This document shows positions 40,602 to 51,913 of a stretch of DNA of 64,000 nucleotides, piece by piece. The notes beneath the pieces were generated by a model. The model saw only the letters and a list, made by a program, of their open reading frames with translations, had not been told where the DNA came from and did no database searches. Every line of letters starts with the position of its first letter. Within the stretch, counting starts at the first letter, position 1. The DNA lies in the NCBI GenBank assembly GCA_025504975.1, contig JANUWI010000006.1, positions 558,001 through 622,000 on the forward strand, read 5' to 3'. This stretch comes from Plenodomus lindquistii (lineage: Eukaryota; Ascomycota; Dothideomycetes; Pleosporales; Leptosphaeriaceae). Made by a program: the position numbers and the translations under genes.

Positions 40602-41748
40602 AATGGAGCAGCTCGAGGTCTTCGACGCTTCCTCTCCCCATGAGTCCACAATGTCAACATCAGAGCCCTCATCAACACCGGCGCCCTCGGGCTCAGATTC
40701 AAAGGCTGTCAAGAAGCGCAAGTCATGGGGCCAGGTCCTGCCTGAGCCCAAGACCAGCCTGCCCCCGCGCAAGCGAGCCAAGACGGACGACGAGAAGGAG
40801 CAGCGTCGCATTGAGCGCGTAAAGCGCAACCGCCTCGCCGCCCACAACTCACGGGAGCGCAAGCGACAAGAGTACGACCTTCTCCAAGAAGAGAAGAACA
40901 AGATGGAGAACGACCTCAACAACTACCGCTCGCAAATGGCCCAGATGAAGGCCGAGCTGGAGTTTTACCGCGCAAAGTACCCGGGCCAGGCACCCGGGCC
41001 TGTCTTTGACCTCTCGACAGCCGTCTCCACGGACTCCCTAGCCACCGTCTGCCCCTCGCAGACGTCAACACAGCTCACGAGCCCCATGTCTATGAGCCAC
41101 GACTCGTTCGACTCACCTCGCGAGTCCTCATACCAACCCGAAACGCCCACCTCAACCTTCGAGGCCAACCCCGAACTCGACTCGACACAATACTCTGCCG
41201 CGGTATTGTGTGACCTGCAGTGTCAGTCGATTTCGGGCACGGCCTCGCCGGCGATCTGGGCCTATCTTACGCTCTTCCACCTCACGCTCCAGTCGACGAA
41301 AAGCCTGTTGTCCTCGATGACCTTTTCCAGTTCGACCAGTTTCCAGAAGGCAGCTCAACAGCTGGCGCTCTGGAACCCACTCATGGCCTGGCTGACCCTT
41401 CAGTCGACTTCTTCGGCTCTGCCCTCTTCGACCAAGACTCCATCTCTACCCCTTTTGGATTTGCTGATGGCTTTGATGCAAAGTTCTCTGATTTGCAGAG
41501 TGCCCAGTGCGCGACTTTTGTCAGCGACGGGGCTCTCGCAGCGGACAACTAGCATCTTGGACATTGTTGCAGAGACCGCCGAGGGGATGAGTGGTGTCGG
41601 GTCTGTCGACGGCGACCGCAGTTCAAGACTGACGGGATCAAATGGGTTTGGACAATTGGAGCGGCGTAAAAATGTAGGATCACTATCGGGACATGGGCGG
41701 CTGGGATGGAATACAAAGGCGTTGCAAAGGGCAGTTAGTGTGTGTTAA
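40489..41748 (+). CDS. hacA: bZIP transcription factor HacA/Hac1, unspliced reading (419 residues)
   Basis: The start is ATG 40489 (MADQQNFDAFFSQTINTSTM). The bZIP lies at about residues 105-165, with basic region RRIERVKRNRLAAHNSRERK and leucine/methionine-heptad zipper (EYDLLQEEKNKMENDLNNYR). Upstream there is a Ser/Pro-rich segment and KSWGQVLPEPKTSLPPRKRA, the conserved block before the fungal Hac1 bZIP. Without processing the frame runs to 41748. Removing the 20-nt Ire1-type intron at 41198-41217 shifts to a frame ending at 41552 and gives 347 residues with a new C-terminus (VSVDFGHGLAG, LDDLFQFDQFPEG, SVDFFGSALFD) rich in acidic and aromatic residues, like a transactivation domain. HacA drives the unfolded-protein response in the nucleus. 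No spliceosomal intron is needed. Confidence 0.95.
   Translation: MADQQNFDAFFSQTINTSTMTATPLTPQCTDSVPATIKMEQLEVFDASSPHESTMSTSEPSSTPAPSGSDSKAVKKRKSWGQVLPEPKTSLPPRKRAKTDDEKEQRRIERVKRNRLAAHNSRERKRQEYDLLQEEKNKMENDLNNYRSQMAQMKAELEFYRAKYPGQAPGPVFDLSTAVSTDSLATVCPSQTSTQLTSPMSMSHDSFDSPRESSYQPETPTSTFEANPELDSTQYSAAVLCDLQCQSISGTASPAIWAYLTLFHLTLQSTKSLLSSMTFSSSTSFQKAAQQLALWNPLMAWLTLQSTSSALPSSTKTPSLPLLDLLMALMQSSLICRVPSARLLSATGLSQRTTSILDIVAETAEGMSGVGSVDGDRSSRLTGSNGFGQLERRKNVGSLSGHGRLGWNTKALQRAVSVC
41188..41231 (+). promoter_or_regulatory. hacA: Ire1-type non-spliceosomal 20-nt intron with paired stem-loops
   Basis: The intron is 41198-41217 and each cut falls inside a CNG|CNGN loop. The 5' loop CTG|CCGC is closed by a 10-bp stem (ACACAATACT with GGTATTGTGT, one T:G pair). 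The 3' loop CTG|CAGT is closed by a shorter stem (TGAC with GTCA). Length 20 nt matches known filamentous-fungal hacA introns and gives the required frame change. Confidence 0.92.
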
Positions 41749-43504
41749 CAGCACATGCACACTTTGTAGCAACATGTTCATTCTCACACAAAGAGTTGGT
41801 TTTGCTCGTCTAGGATATTGCTTCCTGGACGGGCCCTTGTATCGGCGGATAAGATAGTAACCAAGGGCTGGTGCCTTTGAAGCCAATTCACCATCTCTTC
41901 ACCATTCACACACATTACTTGCCATTTACCATTGTGACCCAATTTCTCCTCTACTGCACTCATACTCCAGCACCCATCACGACATCATCACATCATCCTG
42001 CCCTGGTTCGCACAAATACCGCGTTCCTGACCCCTATCCACTTATCCACAAATAGTGACGATCTCACCGCGTCATCGGGGAACCCGGCACCACGCTTCTC
42101 GACGCTTCTCCCCACTTCTACGCCCACGCCTTATCGAGCATAGAGCATGGAGCCAACTTTGTCTCAGCTGAGACGAGACGGCGCTGCGCTGCACGCTGAC
42201 GCGCTTGGCTTACTATAGCTTACTCACTCGGCTCCACTAAACTAGGTGTAGGGGTAGGGTGTAGAGTAGTTTCTACACCTAGAGCAATGAAGAAGAAGAA
42301 GAGCCGCCGAGCGAGCGAATACGGCGGAAGATACGATGGTTGGGTGGGCTGTGTACCTGCTATTTTTAATTTCTATTTTCCGTACACGAAGAACTGTGGA
42401 TGGGATGGGACTGATGGGTTGAGAGGGCGGCGTAGAATATGGTACTCCCAGCTTCGCCATACTCATTCATACTCCTACACTCAATCCCAAGGCTAAAGTC
42501 GCGATTACAATGATAGCGAACAAGTAGTTCGCAACTTGAACCCCCGGGTAGAGTACAGTATTGCTTCTATTTTCTCGTGCGGCGCACGACTCTTCGGACT
42601 CCGTACCTGATCCCCACCCCACCCCACCCCACTGCATCGACAAAATCCATGGACAAAGCCCACACACACGCCAGACATGCATGCGCATCGGAGACCGGTC
42701 TTTCTCGCTTACCACAGTACCGAAGTCCCACACAGTCCACTCCACACATGCTGGACTTGGGCTTGCACACACAAACAGACAGCTGGGAAAATGCGCGCCA
42801 CGCTTCGCCGCCCCCTGGACGAGACTATGAATTTCTCTTGGGCGCGTTGGGAACTTGCTGTGTAGACTCTAGAGGAGAGTATGAGTGAGTGAGTGAGTGA
42901 GTGAGTGAGTGAGTGGGTTGAGTGGGTGGTTGCATATAACGCATAAGAGACGAGCGAGGGGCGGCTGCAGCTGCATGTTTTGTGGATCTTTAGATGTATG
43001 TACTGTACTTCTACTCGCCTACATGATTCTAGTCAAGAAGAAGGCGGGGGGCAAGGGGCGGTGTGATGTGTAAGTCTACACCTAAAATTGTAGGCGGGGA
43101 GGAGGAGATAGAGTACACGGTTGGTAGGTCTACTCTAAGATAGCCAGCGATGATAACGACATTTTGTGGTTTGATTACGACTGACTTGTTGAGGTGTGGA
43201 GGTGGAAATCAAACTGTCGTGATGTGCATGTGTGTGGGGATTTTTTGTATTCATTTAATTCATGTTCTTATCTTTACCTACTCCAAGGTACATGGCTAGG
43301 AAGAGAGACGTAGGCATGTGAACCGAGAGTTCTAGCTCTAGCCCTCACACATACACGTACCGATGTCACTCGGTGTGTATTTTCCGCCCTTGCACTTGGC
43401 ATCTCTCATTTCTCCTGCCAGCCAGCCAGCCACTTTTACACAGCCATGGCTTTCCCTTGGGTAGCATCAGATAAATTATACCCCCTTCCCCCTTCTCCAT
43501 CCAT
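41749..43504. other. 1.75-kb gene-poor region
   Basis: Convergent 3' flanks of hacA and the 86-residue gene. Holds short C-rich runs (CCCCA repeats near 42615) and a GAGT microsatellite; no gene supported. Confidence 0.55.
42883..42914 (+). repeat. (GAGT)8 microsatellite
   Basis: Eight uninterrupted tetranucleotide copies. Confidence 0.9.
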
Positions 43505-44024
43505 CTATTTAGTAACCTGATCAACAGGCGCAGGCTTATTTCCATCAGCCGCACCCTTGCCCTGACCAGCATTCGATCCTTCTTTTTGGAATTCGCCGCC
43601 GCCGGAGGCGTTGAGACCTTCTAGGGCTAATCACAGAACGCGTTAGCTTGGGTTCTTGCTTTTGCGTCGCTTCTGTTTTGCATTCCTGAGTACCACCACC
43701 CACCGACAACAATTGCATTGTATGGCATTGTTGCGGATGGGATAGGAAGGGAGGGGCTGGAAACGTACCTTCGCCCTTTTCAACCTCGGGCATGGGCGCG
43801 ACATTGTTCTTGGCGTGTTGGAGGGTTGCCTAAGAGAGGAAGAGGAGAGTTAGCTCAGGTACGGTGAGGTATGTATGATTATGTAGGTGGACGACAGTAA
43901 GTGAGAGTGTGTATAACAAGGTAAAAGGTATTCTACTAGAACTTACATCTCCAGAGTTGCCGTGGATGACCTCATTCGCCTCGATGGGGCCATTGTCTGA
44001 GGATCCGTCTCCGTTGCGAGGCAT
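43505..44024 (-). CDS. 86-residue hydrophilic protein
   Basis: Three small exons (44024-43947, 43829-43769, 43626-43505) with introns of 117 and 142 bp, all GT-AG, sum to 87 codons. The product starts MPRNGDGSSDNGPIEANEVI, continues HGNSGDATLQHAKNNVAPMP and ends KPAPVDQVTK. It is rich in Gly, Asn, Asp and Lys, has no hydrophobic core and resembles small heat-soluble or hydrophilin-like fungal proteins in composition only. All three exons join in frame with good splice signals, which is the main support. I do not recognise a named family. Confidence 0.72.
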
Positions 44025-44520
44025 GGTTGCTTGGCTGTGTTGTGGGTTTTGAAGTGAAGTGTAATATTTCTTGACGGGTAGCAGTTATGAAGAATTGATT
44101 CAAAACGTCGTGATAGTCAGTCAGTCAGTCTCTCAGACTACATTACCCCTCTGTTTATATACTCGATCAATTCTTCGCGATTTTTTCCCCTCTCAGGTTT
44201 CGCAACAATGACATCATGGTGGATGCTTGCATGCACTCGGACCACATAACTGGAGCCCAGCAGGAACAGCAGTGCTTGTGAGTGGACAACGGGGCGTCGC
44301 ATGCATGTTAAAGTTGGGTTCGCAATCGCGATGCAGATCTCAATGGCAATTTGCTGTTTGGCATTGGGCCATGGTGGCTGGATTCTATATAGACTATCAC
44401 TATGCTGCGCTAAGCCATTACCTAAGCTGGACGCGCATACCATGCACCGTTAAACCATTCGAGACGCCTGCTTGATGCTGTTCGTTATACATGTGTGTTT
44501 GCGTGGTGTTTTTGTCTTGT
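44025..44520. promoter_or_regulatory. intergenic, promoter of the 86-residue gene
   Basis: About 500 bp with a short GTCA repeat near 44114; nothing else recognised. Confidence 0.5.
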
Positions 44521-45971
44521 TCAGTTCAGTCGTAATGCTTCGACCTTTGCGCTGGTAGGTCGATCCTCAATCATTTCCGCCATGACCAGACCGGTACCTG
44601 GCGCATGCGATATACCCCAGGCACCATGGCCAGCAGCTATGAAGACACCTCCTTTCGCTCCGCCTTTTGTCTTGACGCCTCCGAGTTTCTCGTCGGTTAC
44701 TCGCGAAACGAGAGGTCGGCCGCTGGACGTGACTGCGCGGAAGCACTATCATCAACATTAGCATGGCGCTCGAACTCATGTCTGGAATACTCACGAGGCC
44801 TGCTCTGAGCACTTCCAACTCTTTGCCAGGGACATTCAGCATCATGGCCTTTGCGCATTGCTTCAGCTGCTCGATGGGCTTCTCGTTCGCCTTGACGTCT
44901 GTAGCCACCTCCGGCAGCGGTATATTTGTCGCATTCAGTCCTGCCAGGTACAGCTCTCCGCCCGTTCGCGCAAACCATTCTGGCGAGAAGCCCAGCGTAT
45001 CCGTCGCAAACACTGCATGGCACACCTCCTTGTCCGGCTCTGCGTCTTTGTAGTGTGGATTGCGAACGAGCAGCGAATGGCCTCCCAACGACGAAATCGG
45101 TATCCTCGCCTTTGAGCTCGGGAAGAGTGTGGAAAAGACGCGCGGTGACCATGCGCCCGAGGCAATGACTATGCGCGAACACGGTACTATGTTCATGTCA
45201 GCAGGCCATCCCTCATTCCAGACTTTTGCGCCTTACAGTTCCTCTCCTCCCCATCTTGCTGTATCCTCACACCACCCAGCACGCCCTCCCCGTCAAGCAC
45301 CACACCCACCGCCTTCGCAGGCTGATGGATCTGCACCCCCCTCTCCCTACACCTCTCCAGCAGCCACCTACAGAACCTCAACGGGTCAATCTGCGCCGTC
45401 GTGCCCTCGCGACTAATAACCTCCATCACACCCTCCTGTGTACGTCTCAGCCACTCCGGACCTCCCGTCTTCTCTTCCCACGGACGGTTGTGGTTGGCAA
45501 GCTGTGCGCGACTGGTCCCGCTCTCCAGCCAGTCCTCCCCGCTGCCACTAACAGCAGAGTCGGACTCGCTGTCCTGTGTGAGCGAAATGCCAGTTGAAGG
45601 CGCGTATCCCCATGTCGAGCGGCCGGCGTGCGCCGCAGCAAGTGAGGCGTGGAGATTGAAGGAGAGGGCGCCGAGCGAGTGGACAGATGGTGCGAACCCT
45701 GTTGGAAGTTGTTAATTCAGCCCATATTGAAGCGCAGCGGCGGTGCGCGTGGAAGGAAGGAGAACGTACAATCCGCGGCCAAATACCCGCCGGCAAGCCC
45801 CGACGCGCAATGAAACAACTCAGGACTCGAGTCGACAATGTGAATACTGCCCGGCTCTGTATTCCCACTCTCACTCAGATAATACGCCGTGCACAGCCCG
45901 ATAATCCCACAACCCAGAATAACCGTCGTCGCATCGCCGTCCTTCTTCGAGTCGTCGGCACGCCCACCCAT
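44521..45971 (-). CDS. TDA3: FAD-dependent oxidoreductase, TDA3-like (DAO fold)
   Basis: Four exons (45971-45770, 45698-45237, 45186-44795, 44745-44521) encode 426 residues, with introns of 71, 50 and 49 bp. The dinucleotide motif VILGCGIIGLCTAYYLSESG is at about residues 17-36. Next come VDSSPELFHCASGLAGGYLA and ADWFAPSVHSLGALSF, the latter across the first junction. QIDPLRFCRWLLERCRERGV, RIVIASGAWSP and the C-terminal GVFIAAGHGAWGISHAPGTG FAD-contact block follow. The length and the A-D-WF motif match yeast Tda3, a putative D-amino-acid-oxidase-fold protein linked to endosomal trafficking; the substrate is unknown. A mild alternative is another member of the glycine/D-amino-acid oxidase superfamily. 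Confidence 0.87.
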
Positions 45972-46880
45972 CTCGAAAATGACTCGTCGGCTCTCGCGCG
46001 TCTCGTGATTGATTGCAATTGGTCAATCAATATATGGCGGGGCACCACCTCGATCGTCGTCGTATCACTAAAGCCGTTGGTGATTGTTGTACTCGTCGTT
46101 GGAACATCAAAAAGTGTCAAAGCAGAAAAAGCAAGCGACAGAAGAAATCAACCGTCGCTCACAAAACAACCAGCTCGTAGTTTAATAATACACAGACGCA
46201 CACAGACACACACTCTCCGACTAACCCCGCCCCGTTCCTTGCCCTCCAGAATTAGGCAGTAAGAATCATCCGTTTCATAGGCAGGCAGGCGCAAAAACCG
46301 AACACAACTCGTACGATACACCACAACTTTACCCACCCACACGGAATCTTTGACGTCGGCAACAGCCCATGTCATTCGACTTTTGCATGCCACTACTATA
46401 TCCGAATCCAGCATGGATTGCCGAAACAAAGGCAGACCAAAACACCCTTCACCCAACTGTTGCGCGTCGGCCCATTTTTTTCCCTTTTGACATCAGGCCA
46501 TGTGTGACGGGCGTCTTCGTTACGGCTCGTTACCGCACCCCACATTTCAACGTCTGCAAGTCACGAGAGGATGCGAAGACAAGTTTATTGCATCCCTGCC
46601 CCGCAAAGCCTGAGATGCTCGTCGTGGAGTAGAGAGTAGATTCAGGTTTAACTTTTGCTCATCAATGAAGAAAACACGTTTGGTTGTGGCTGACTGATGC
46701 TTTGCTGTTGCTGCTGCTACGCTTATCTATTTCTATGGGCTGATATCATGTGGGTGTCTTGCTAGCAATGCATTCTCGTCCATGTTGCGTGTTTTCGTCT
46801 CTTGTCATACTTCGATGTACTCCCTTGGGATCCTCCAAACCATGCGTCGATCGTGCATGGGTGGGTAGGCATCGAGGTCC
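45972..46880. promoter_or_regulatory. TDA3-like promoter and 3' flank of next gene
   Basis: About 900 bp without supported coding sequence. Confidence 0.5.
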
Positions 46881-48573
46881 TCAGGCGCCAATCTTACGCG
46901 CCAGGTCCAAATCCTCGGCCATGTCCGTATCTGCAGTCGATAATGCGTCCAACTCATCATAGACTGCGTATGCGCGAATCACATCCTCCAGCGTCTCGTG
47001 GTCGCTGGATGCTTGTGAAGGTGCCTTGGTAGCCTTGTGGCCACTGTTGGTGGTGCTATTCTTGCGTTTGGCGGCCGTCACAGAGGCGGTGTCGGCCGAA
47101 GATGGAGCTGTTTCCATTGTGTCGTATGTTGATGTTGATGGGCGAGAAATGGTTGATTCGTTGTCTCCGCCATAACCTGAGCCATCGTAGAGACCGGCGT
47201 AAGTGTGCCAGGCTTGCAAACGATGTTCCAGCTCAGCATCGCTGTCTTCGGTAGATCGGCCGGTGGCTAGCTGGTCGGCACTGAGAGCGTAGTCTGTCTG
47301 TAGGGTGTCAGTTCTATCATTGAAGTTGCGATGCAGAGCACAGCTTACTGCGGGAACGACTTCTCCAGTCTCATTAGTCATAGTGGTCTCATCATCCCAG
47401 ACAATATGTTCGATTCCCTCCATGTGTGCTTCGTCAGCAATCTCTTCGTCAGCGCCACGAACAATAGCAGGCTTGATGCCTACGCGATCAGCTCCTTGGC
47501 AGCTGAAGGTTGGCTTCTTGCGCAATACATGCTGTATCTCAACGTCGGGTTGGTCGATCGTGGTAGCGTCTAGATCGTGAATGAGATCCTTCAGAACCTC
47601 GGCGCTTGCCCGGCGAGCGGCCGCGCAGTTATATTGAGCTTGGTCAAACTCAACATGCGTCTTGCGCCTGTCATCGACCGGTATGTCGAAATAGCCGAGG
47701 GACGCCTCGGAGAGCTTTGGGGAGGATGACCCGGGCACAACGTCCGGGTGGATGTCCTCGAAGGTAAGGTTCGTGCCTGGCATAGGTGTTGGAATAGACC
47801 CCTCAATGCAATTCAACGCAACGGAAGAACTGAACACTGGGGACGGAGTTTTCTTAGTTGCATCGCATTCAAGCGCCCACTGGAAGGGCCCTGGTGTAGT
47901 TGGCACAGTCCCAACAGGCAAGGTAGCTGGACCAATAGGAATACTAAACGGGGTATCTTGTCTCGAAGATGAAGGAACAGTTATTGGAGAAGAATGGTGA
48001 ACAATCACGCTCGAGGAAAGTGAACGCCGCGGCTTGGAGAGATCGAACATCGGCTCGCCAGGCTGCGACTCTACGAAGTCGAGTGCGAGCGAGTCCCTCA
48101 TATATCGAGTGGGTGTACGAGGACTCTGTGACAACATAGTCAGTGACAATCAGGCTGAGTCTTTGCAGTAAGTCATACCTTAGGCGATGCCGGATGTGAG
48201 CCGTCGGATTCTTTGCTTTTGTCAGGAGACGTTCGAATGCTGCGTAGAGAACTGATCCTTCGCAACGACCCGATGAGCCGCTTACGTCTCGAAGACAGAC
48301 TCTTGCTGGGCGAGGGAGCCTTGGTGTCCGAAGAGACCGGCTCTCTATGTTGTGGTGACACACCAAACTCCTCGAGGTCGGGTGCCACATTCTCCTTGTC
48401 ACATTGCGTTAGCTGGGCACACTGAACTGGCTCGTCCCTGAGACTGTTAGCGTAGGCTGGGAAGACCGAATGTCGGGGGCTTACGATGTTTGTGTGGTTG
48501 CTGCATCTTCACTCAACACGAAGAGGCCAGAGAGGCTCTTCTTGGCCCTGAGAGTGAGTCCAGCAAGACTCAT
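46881..48573 (-). CDS. hypothetical disordered protein, 530 residues
   Basis: Three exons (48573-48485, 48437-48179, 48125-46881) joined by 47- and 53-bp GT-AG introns, total 531 codons. The start MSLAGLTLRAKKSLSGLFVL is followed by a Lys-Glu-Asn-containing segment (LTQCDKENVAPDLEEF; a KEN-box-like triplet), a basic Ser/Arg patch (SLSSRRKRLIGSLRRISSLR) and long Ser/Thr/Pro-rich disorder. A more ordered middle is HVEFDQAQYNCAAARRASAE to VLKDLIHDLDATTIDQPDVE. The acidic C-terminus (LEDVIRAYAVYDELDALSTA) looks helical. Many SP/TP sites suggest phosphoregulation. No domain is recognised; a cell-cycle role from the KEN triplet would be speculation. Confidence 0.72.
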
Positions 48574-49791
48574 GATGGATCAATGCGCGGCTGTTGGGCA
48601 GAGTTGTGGATATGAGCTTGCGCACAAGATCCGCGGGTGAGGAGAGTGAAGTTGGGGAAAGGTTACCGTGGGAAGTCGTGTTTGTTGACAATCGCGTGGT
48701 GCCTGCTACAATTCAAACGCGCTTGGGGACAAGCACGCGACACCATATTTGTGGAGGGGACGACGGAATTGTGGAGGTTAGAGGCAGGCGTGTTGTAGTC
48801 GTTGCCCTAGTCACATCCGCCTTCGAGCGAGGGAAGTCGCGATACGCGCTGGAACACGGGAAGCGGTGAGATGACGAACTATGCATAGATATCGCTCAGA
48901 TGGAATCATGATGAGTATCCACTCGCAGAAATGCGGTTGACACTAGACATCTCCAAATCGTGCCCTGAGCGCGGAGGTCTACAAACAATTGTAAGAGATG
49001 GCTGGTACGATGGAGGCGGCTCATGTTTATTTCATCTCCGACTTGCCTTAACAGCGTGATAGTTGAGTCTATACAGTAGTACGGAGACGGTAAAACCACT
49101 TAGATACAAATAAAATCATGATATCTCTACTCCTCCCATCCGGGCAAATAATATCACTAATAGACTATTGCGACTTGTTCATCTGACATAAGTAACGACT
49201 ATCCAGGTCAACTGTTGCTGGAGCTAGTTACCTTGACACCGGTAATAGTAATCGAGGGCGCTTCACAGTAGTCCAATATTCACGAGCGGGAGAGAAGACA
49301 AGCAACGAGACACTACATCCGTACCACATCTAAGAAACACTGAAATCTAGAATCTTAGGACAGAATCTAGAACACACTTAGATCACTATAGCATACCGAC
49401 TAATCTTGACGTCCAGCATGAGTGTCTTACAGGGCAATGCTACAAACCGTATGATCTACTCGAGCATCAGGTATTTCTGAGGAGAAGCTACATGATATAG
49501 ACACATCGGCTTAGATCCTTGTCAAGCTCTAACGACTAACAGCCTCGCACTGCATTGAAATAGATCAGGTAATTCGTCAAACTCCAACAGCGATATACTG
49601 TAGAACTTGTAATGCGTTATCATTCCCCACTGAATGGAAAATGTCTTCATGTTAAGACAAAACTGGGTATCTAAACGAGCGTAGTCTCCGAAAATCACAA
49701 ATCCAGACTCACAACCCCAACCCTATAACCGAATCTACACCTCCTCCATCTCACCCTCCCATCCCGACCCTATCCCCTCTTACTCCCCCTC
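48574..49791. other. 1.2-kb AT-richer intergenic region
   Basis: No coding frame of note. The stretch 48880-49700 is visibly AT-richer than its surroundings and contains no repeat I can name. Confidence 0.5.
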
Positions 49792-50160
49792 CTACTCCCT
49801 CGCCCTCGTAACCGCAGCAGCAGGCTCAGCAACAACCTCCCCATACCCGGGCGGCCCCTCATACCTCGGCAGCCCCTCCCCCTCATCCCTTTCCCACCTC
49901 ATCTCGCTCTTCCCCCCCTTCTCATTTCCCCCCCCAAAATCAACAACACCACTCTCCTGTCCAATTGCCGCACCAAACCCCCCACTATACGTCCGCCCCG
50001 CCACCATCGCTGCCACCTCCCGCTTCTTCTTCTGCTGCACCCTCCTCCTCCTAACAAGCCACCCCACGCCCACCAAACCCCCAGCAACAGCTAAAACAAC
50101 CGCAACCGCCACCCCCACAATGGTAGCCGTACTCCAACCCCAGTCACCCCATTCTCGCCA

Positions 50161-50201
<41 letters not shown>

Positions 50202-50790
50202 GTCTGTTAGTCGGGGACTCCACGCCCTCAGGACTCGAAATACTAAACACGAAGATATTCTGCCCTGCGACGCGATCGCGAACCGCGTTTATGAAGCGGA
50301 AGGGTTGGGTGATGGCGTATGGTCCGGATTGTCCAGCGGCGGCGGTGCTGTTCATGCCGAATGTGCATAGTAGCGCTGACGTACGCGTTTCCTGGGGGAG
50401 TGAGGACTCGGTGTTGAGGGGCCAGGCGTAGACGTTTTCATCTTCGTTGTTGTTGCTGGGGAGTGGCACGGACACGGTGAGTAGAGCGGGTAAGGCGTCA
50501 GATGTAGGATATGTACATGCGTCCCAGTTTTCGGATTCGTTTTGCGAGGAGCTAGAGCGTTGGAAGCAGGGGAGGCAGTGGAAGGATATTTCTGGAGGAT
50601 TGGGGATGGAGGATGGCCATTCTATCTGTACAATGTCGGTGGCGAAGGTGGGTGTGCGGCCGAAGCCGCTAGAGGGCCAGGAGGTGGTGGATTCGTTGAG
50701 GTAGATTGCGAGGTTGGTGGTGAGTATGGATGTGGTGAAGAATGTTGGGGTGGTTATTGGGGGTGGGAATATCCATTGTGAAGCTGCCAT
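49792..50790 (-). CDS. single-TM protein with poly-Asp tract and PPxY motif
   Basis: 332 residues in one exon (MAASQWIFPPPITTPTFF...). The N-terminal about 190 residues look extracellular, with several Asn-X-Ser/Thr sites and scattered Cys (FHCLPCFQR, NWDACTYPT, ALLCTFGMN). A run of 13 Asp sits just before the TM helix (TATIVGVAVAVVLAVAGGLV). A basic stop-transfer (VRRRRVQQKKKRE) and a cytoplasmic tail follow, with LPRYEGPPGYGEV, which contains LPxY- and PPxY-like motifs bound by WW domains of Rsp5-type ubiquitin ligases in yeast. No N-terminal signal peptide is obvious, so an upstream exon may be missing. Family unknown. Confidence 0.7.
50161..50199 (+). repeat. (GTC)13 microsatellite, coding for poly-Asp on the minus strand
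   Basis: Thirteen perfect trinucleotide copies inside the one-TM protein gene; read on the minus strand it is GAC repeated. Confidence 0.92.
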
Positions 50791-51913
50791 CGTAACTTCC
50801 TAGACGGTACGTAGTTGAACCCCCCCCTTTACCAAAATAATTTTTACGGTCTGATGGATATTGGGATTTGAGAGAAAAATACACAGAATGTACGCAAGAA
50901 GATGGTATATGCTCGAGCAGGCAGATCTGCATCACTTCAAAATCTCAACGCGAGACATACCTAAACTGCCCAATGCCCTTGTATATCTCTCCACCCACCG
51001 ATCATCCCCATCACGCGGACACCCCGGAACCCAAACACTGCTGCGCCATGATGACCATCGTCAGCCTACATACGTCTCGACCGCCCATCCCATCCAGCAC
51101 CCCTCCCAATCCCGCCAAGTTCCATGGCCCCCCAAGAGCAGGGGGACACCACGACGACTTTACAAGTTTAGTCGAGGCCGGAGTTAAGCACGCTGACACT
51201 TGGCGCTGCAATGCCCATTGGTTGATGTTGCGCGATGAGTGAGCATCGTCTTGGGACCTGCGCTTGTACTCGCTGCGACGAAGCAGTGTGACGTTTGTTT
51301 TATCATGTGAGGGGGGAGGGGGCTTAGTGGTGTGCGGGACGTTACTGCAGTGGGAAAGATTGCATGTGGTGTGGAGAGACGAAGGTCGGCGGATGCCAAG
51401 GGGCCGAAGGACGTCGCGGGATGACGATGTTGATTGGTGAGGAGGAAGGCGTCGGACCGTAATATCGTCTTGTAAGCTTGTCAAATACACGTAAGTACTC
51501 GCGCCACGTGAGTTGCCGTGAGAGCCGGTGATCGCGAGACTATAGTCTTTGGAGTACCGGAGTATGGCAGGCTGCGCAGCGCATGCTTGGGCAGCATTAT
51601 CTGGGCCTTACCTATCCTCCTCAGGTACAAGAAATCAGGAGCTCTAGCTTCGGTCTCGGCAGCGTCACTACCATCACTTTGGGATCACCCCTTCGTTCAT
51701 CGGGAATGTTGAGCGTATAACAATGGGATGACATTACAACGTGCTACAAGGCCGTCTCGTCTAAGCGTCATCAAGTCCGTCAACCCATCTACCGTCTACC
51801 ATATACACGCTCCGCAGCGCAACAAGAGCAACAAGCAGATAGTGGGTTGCTCAGACAGCCACCCAAAATGACCTTAGCACGTACAGCCCAAACGCCAATC
51901 ATCAAAACGTCTT
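50791..51913. other. 1.1-kb intergenic, no gene seen
   Basis: Short frames on both strands without recognisable domains; includes the promoter of the one-TM protein. Confidence 0.55.

Noticed and set aside
48880..49700. AT-richer stretch as a RIP-mutated transposon
   Set aside because: The AT bias is mild and no transposase, reverse transcriptase or terminal repeat remnant could be read.
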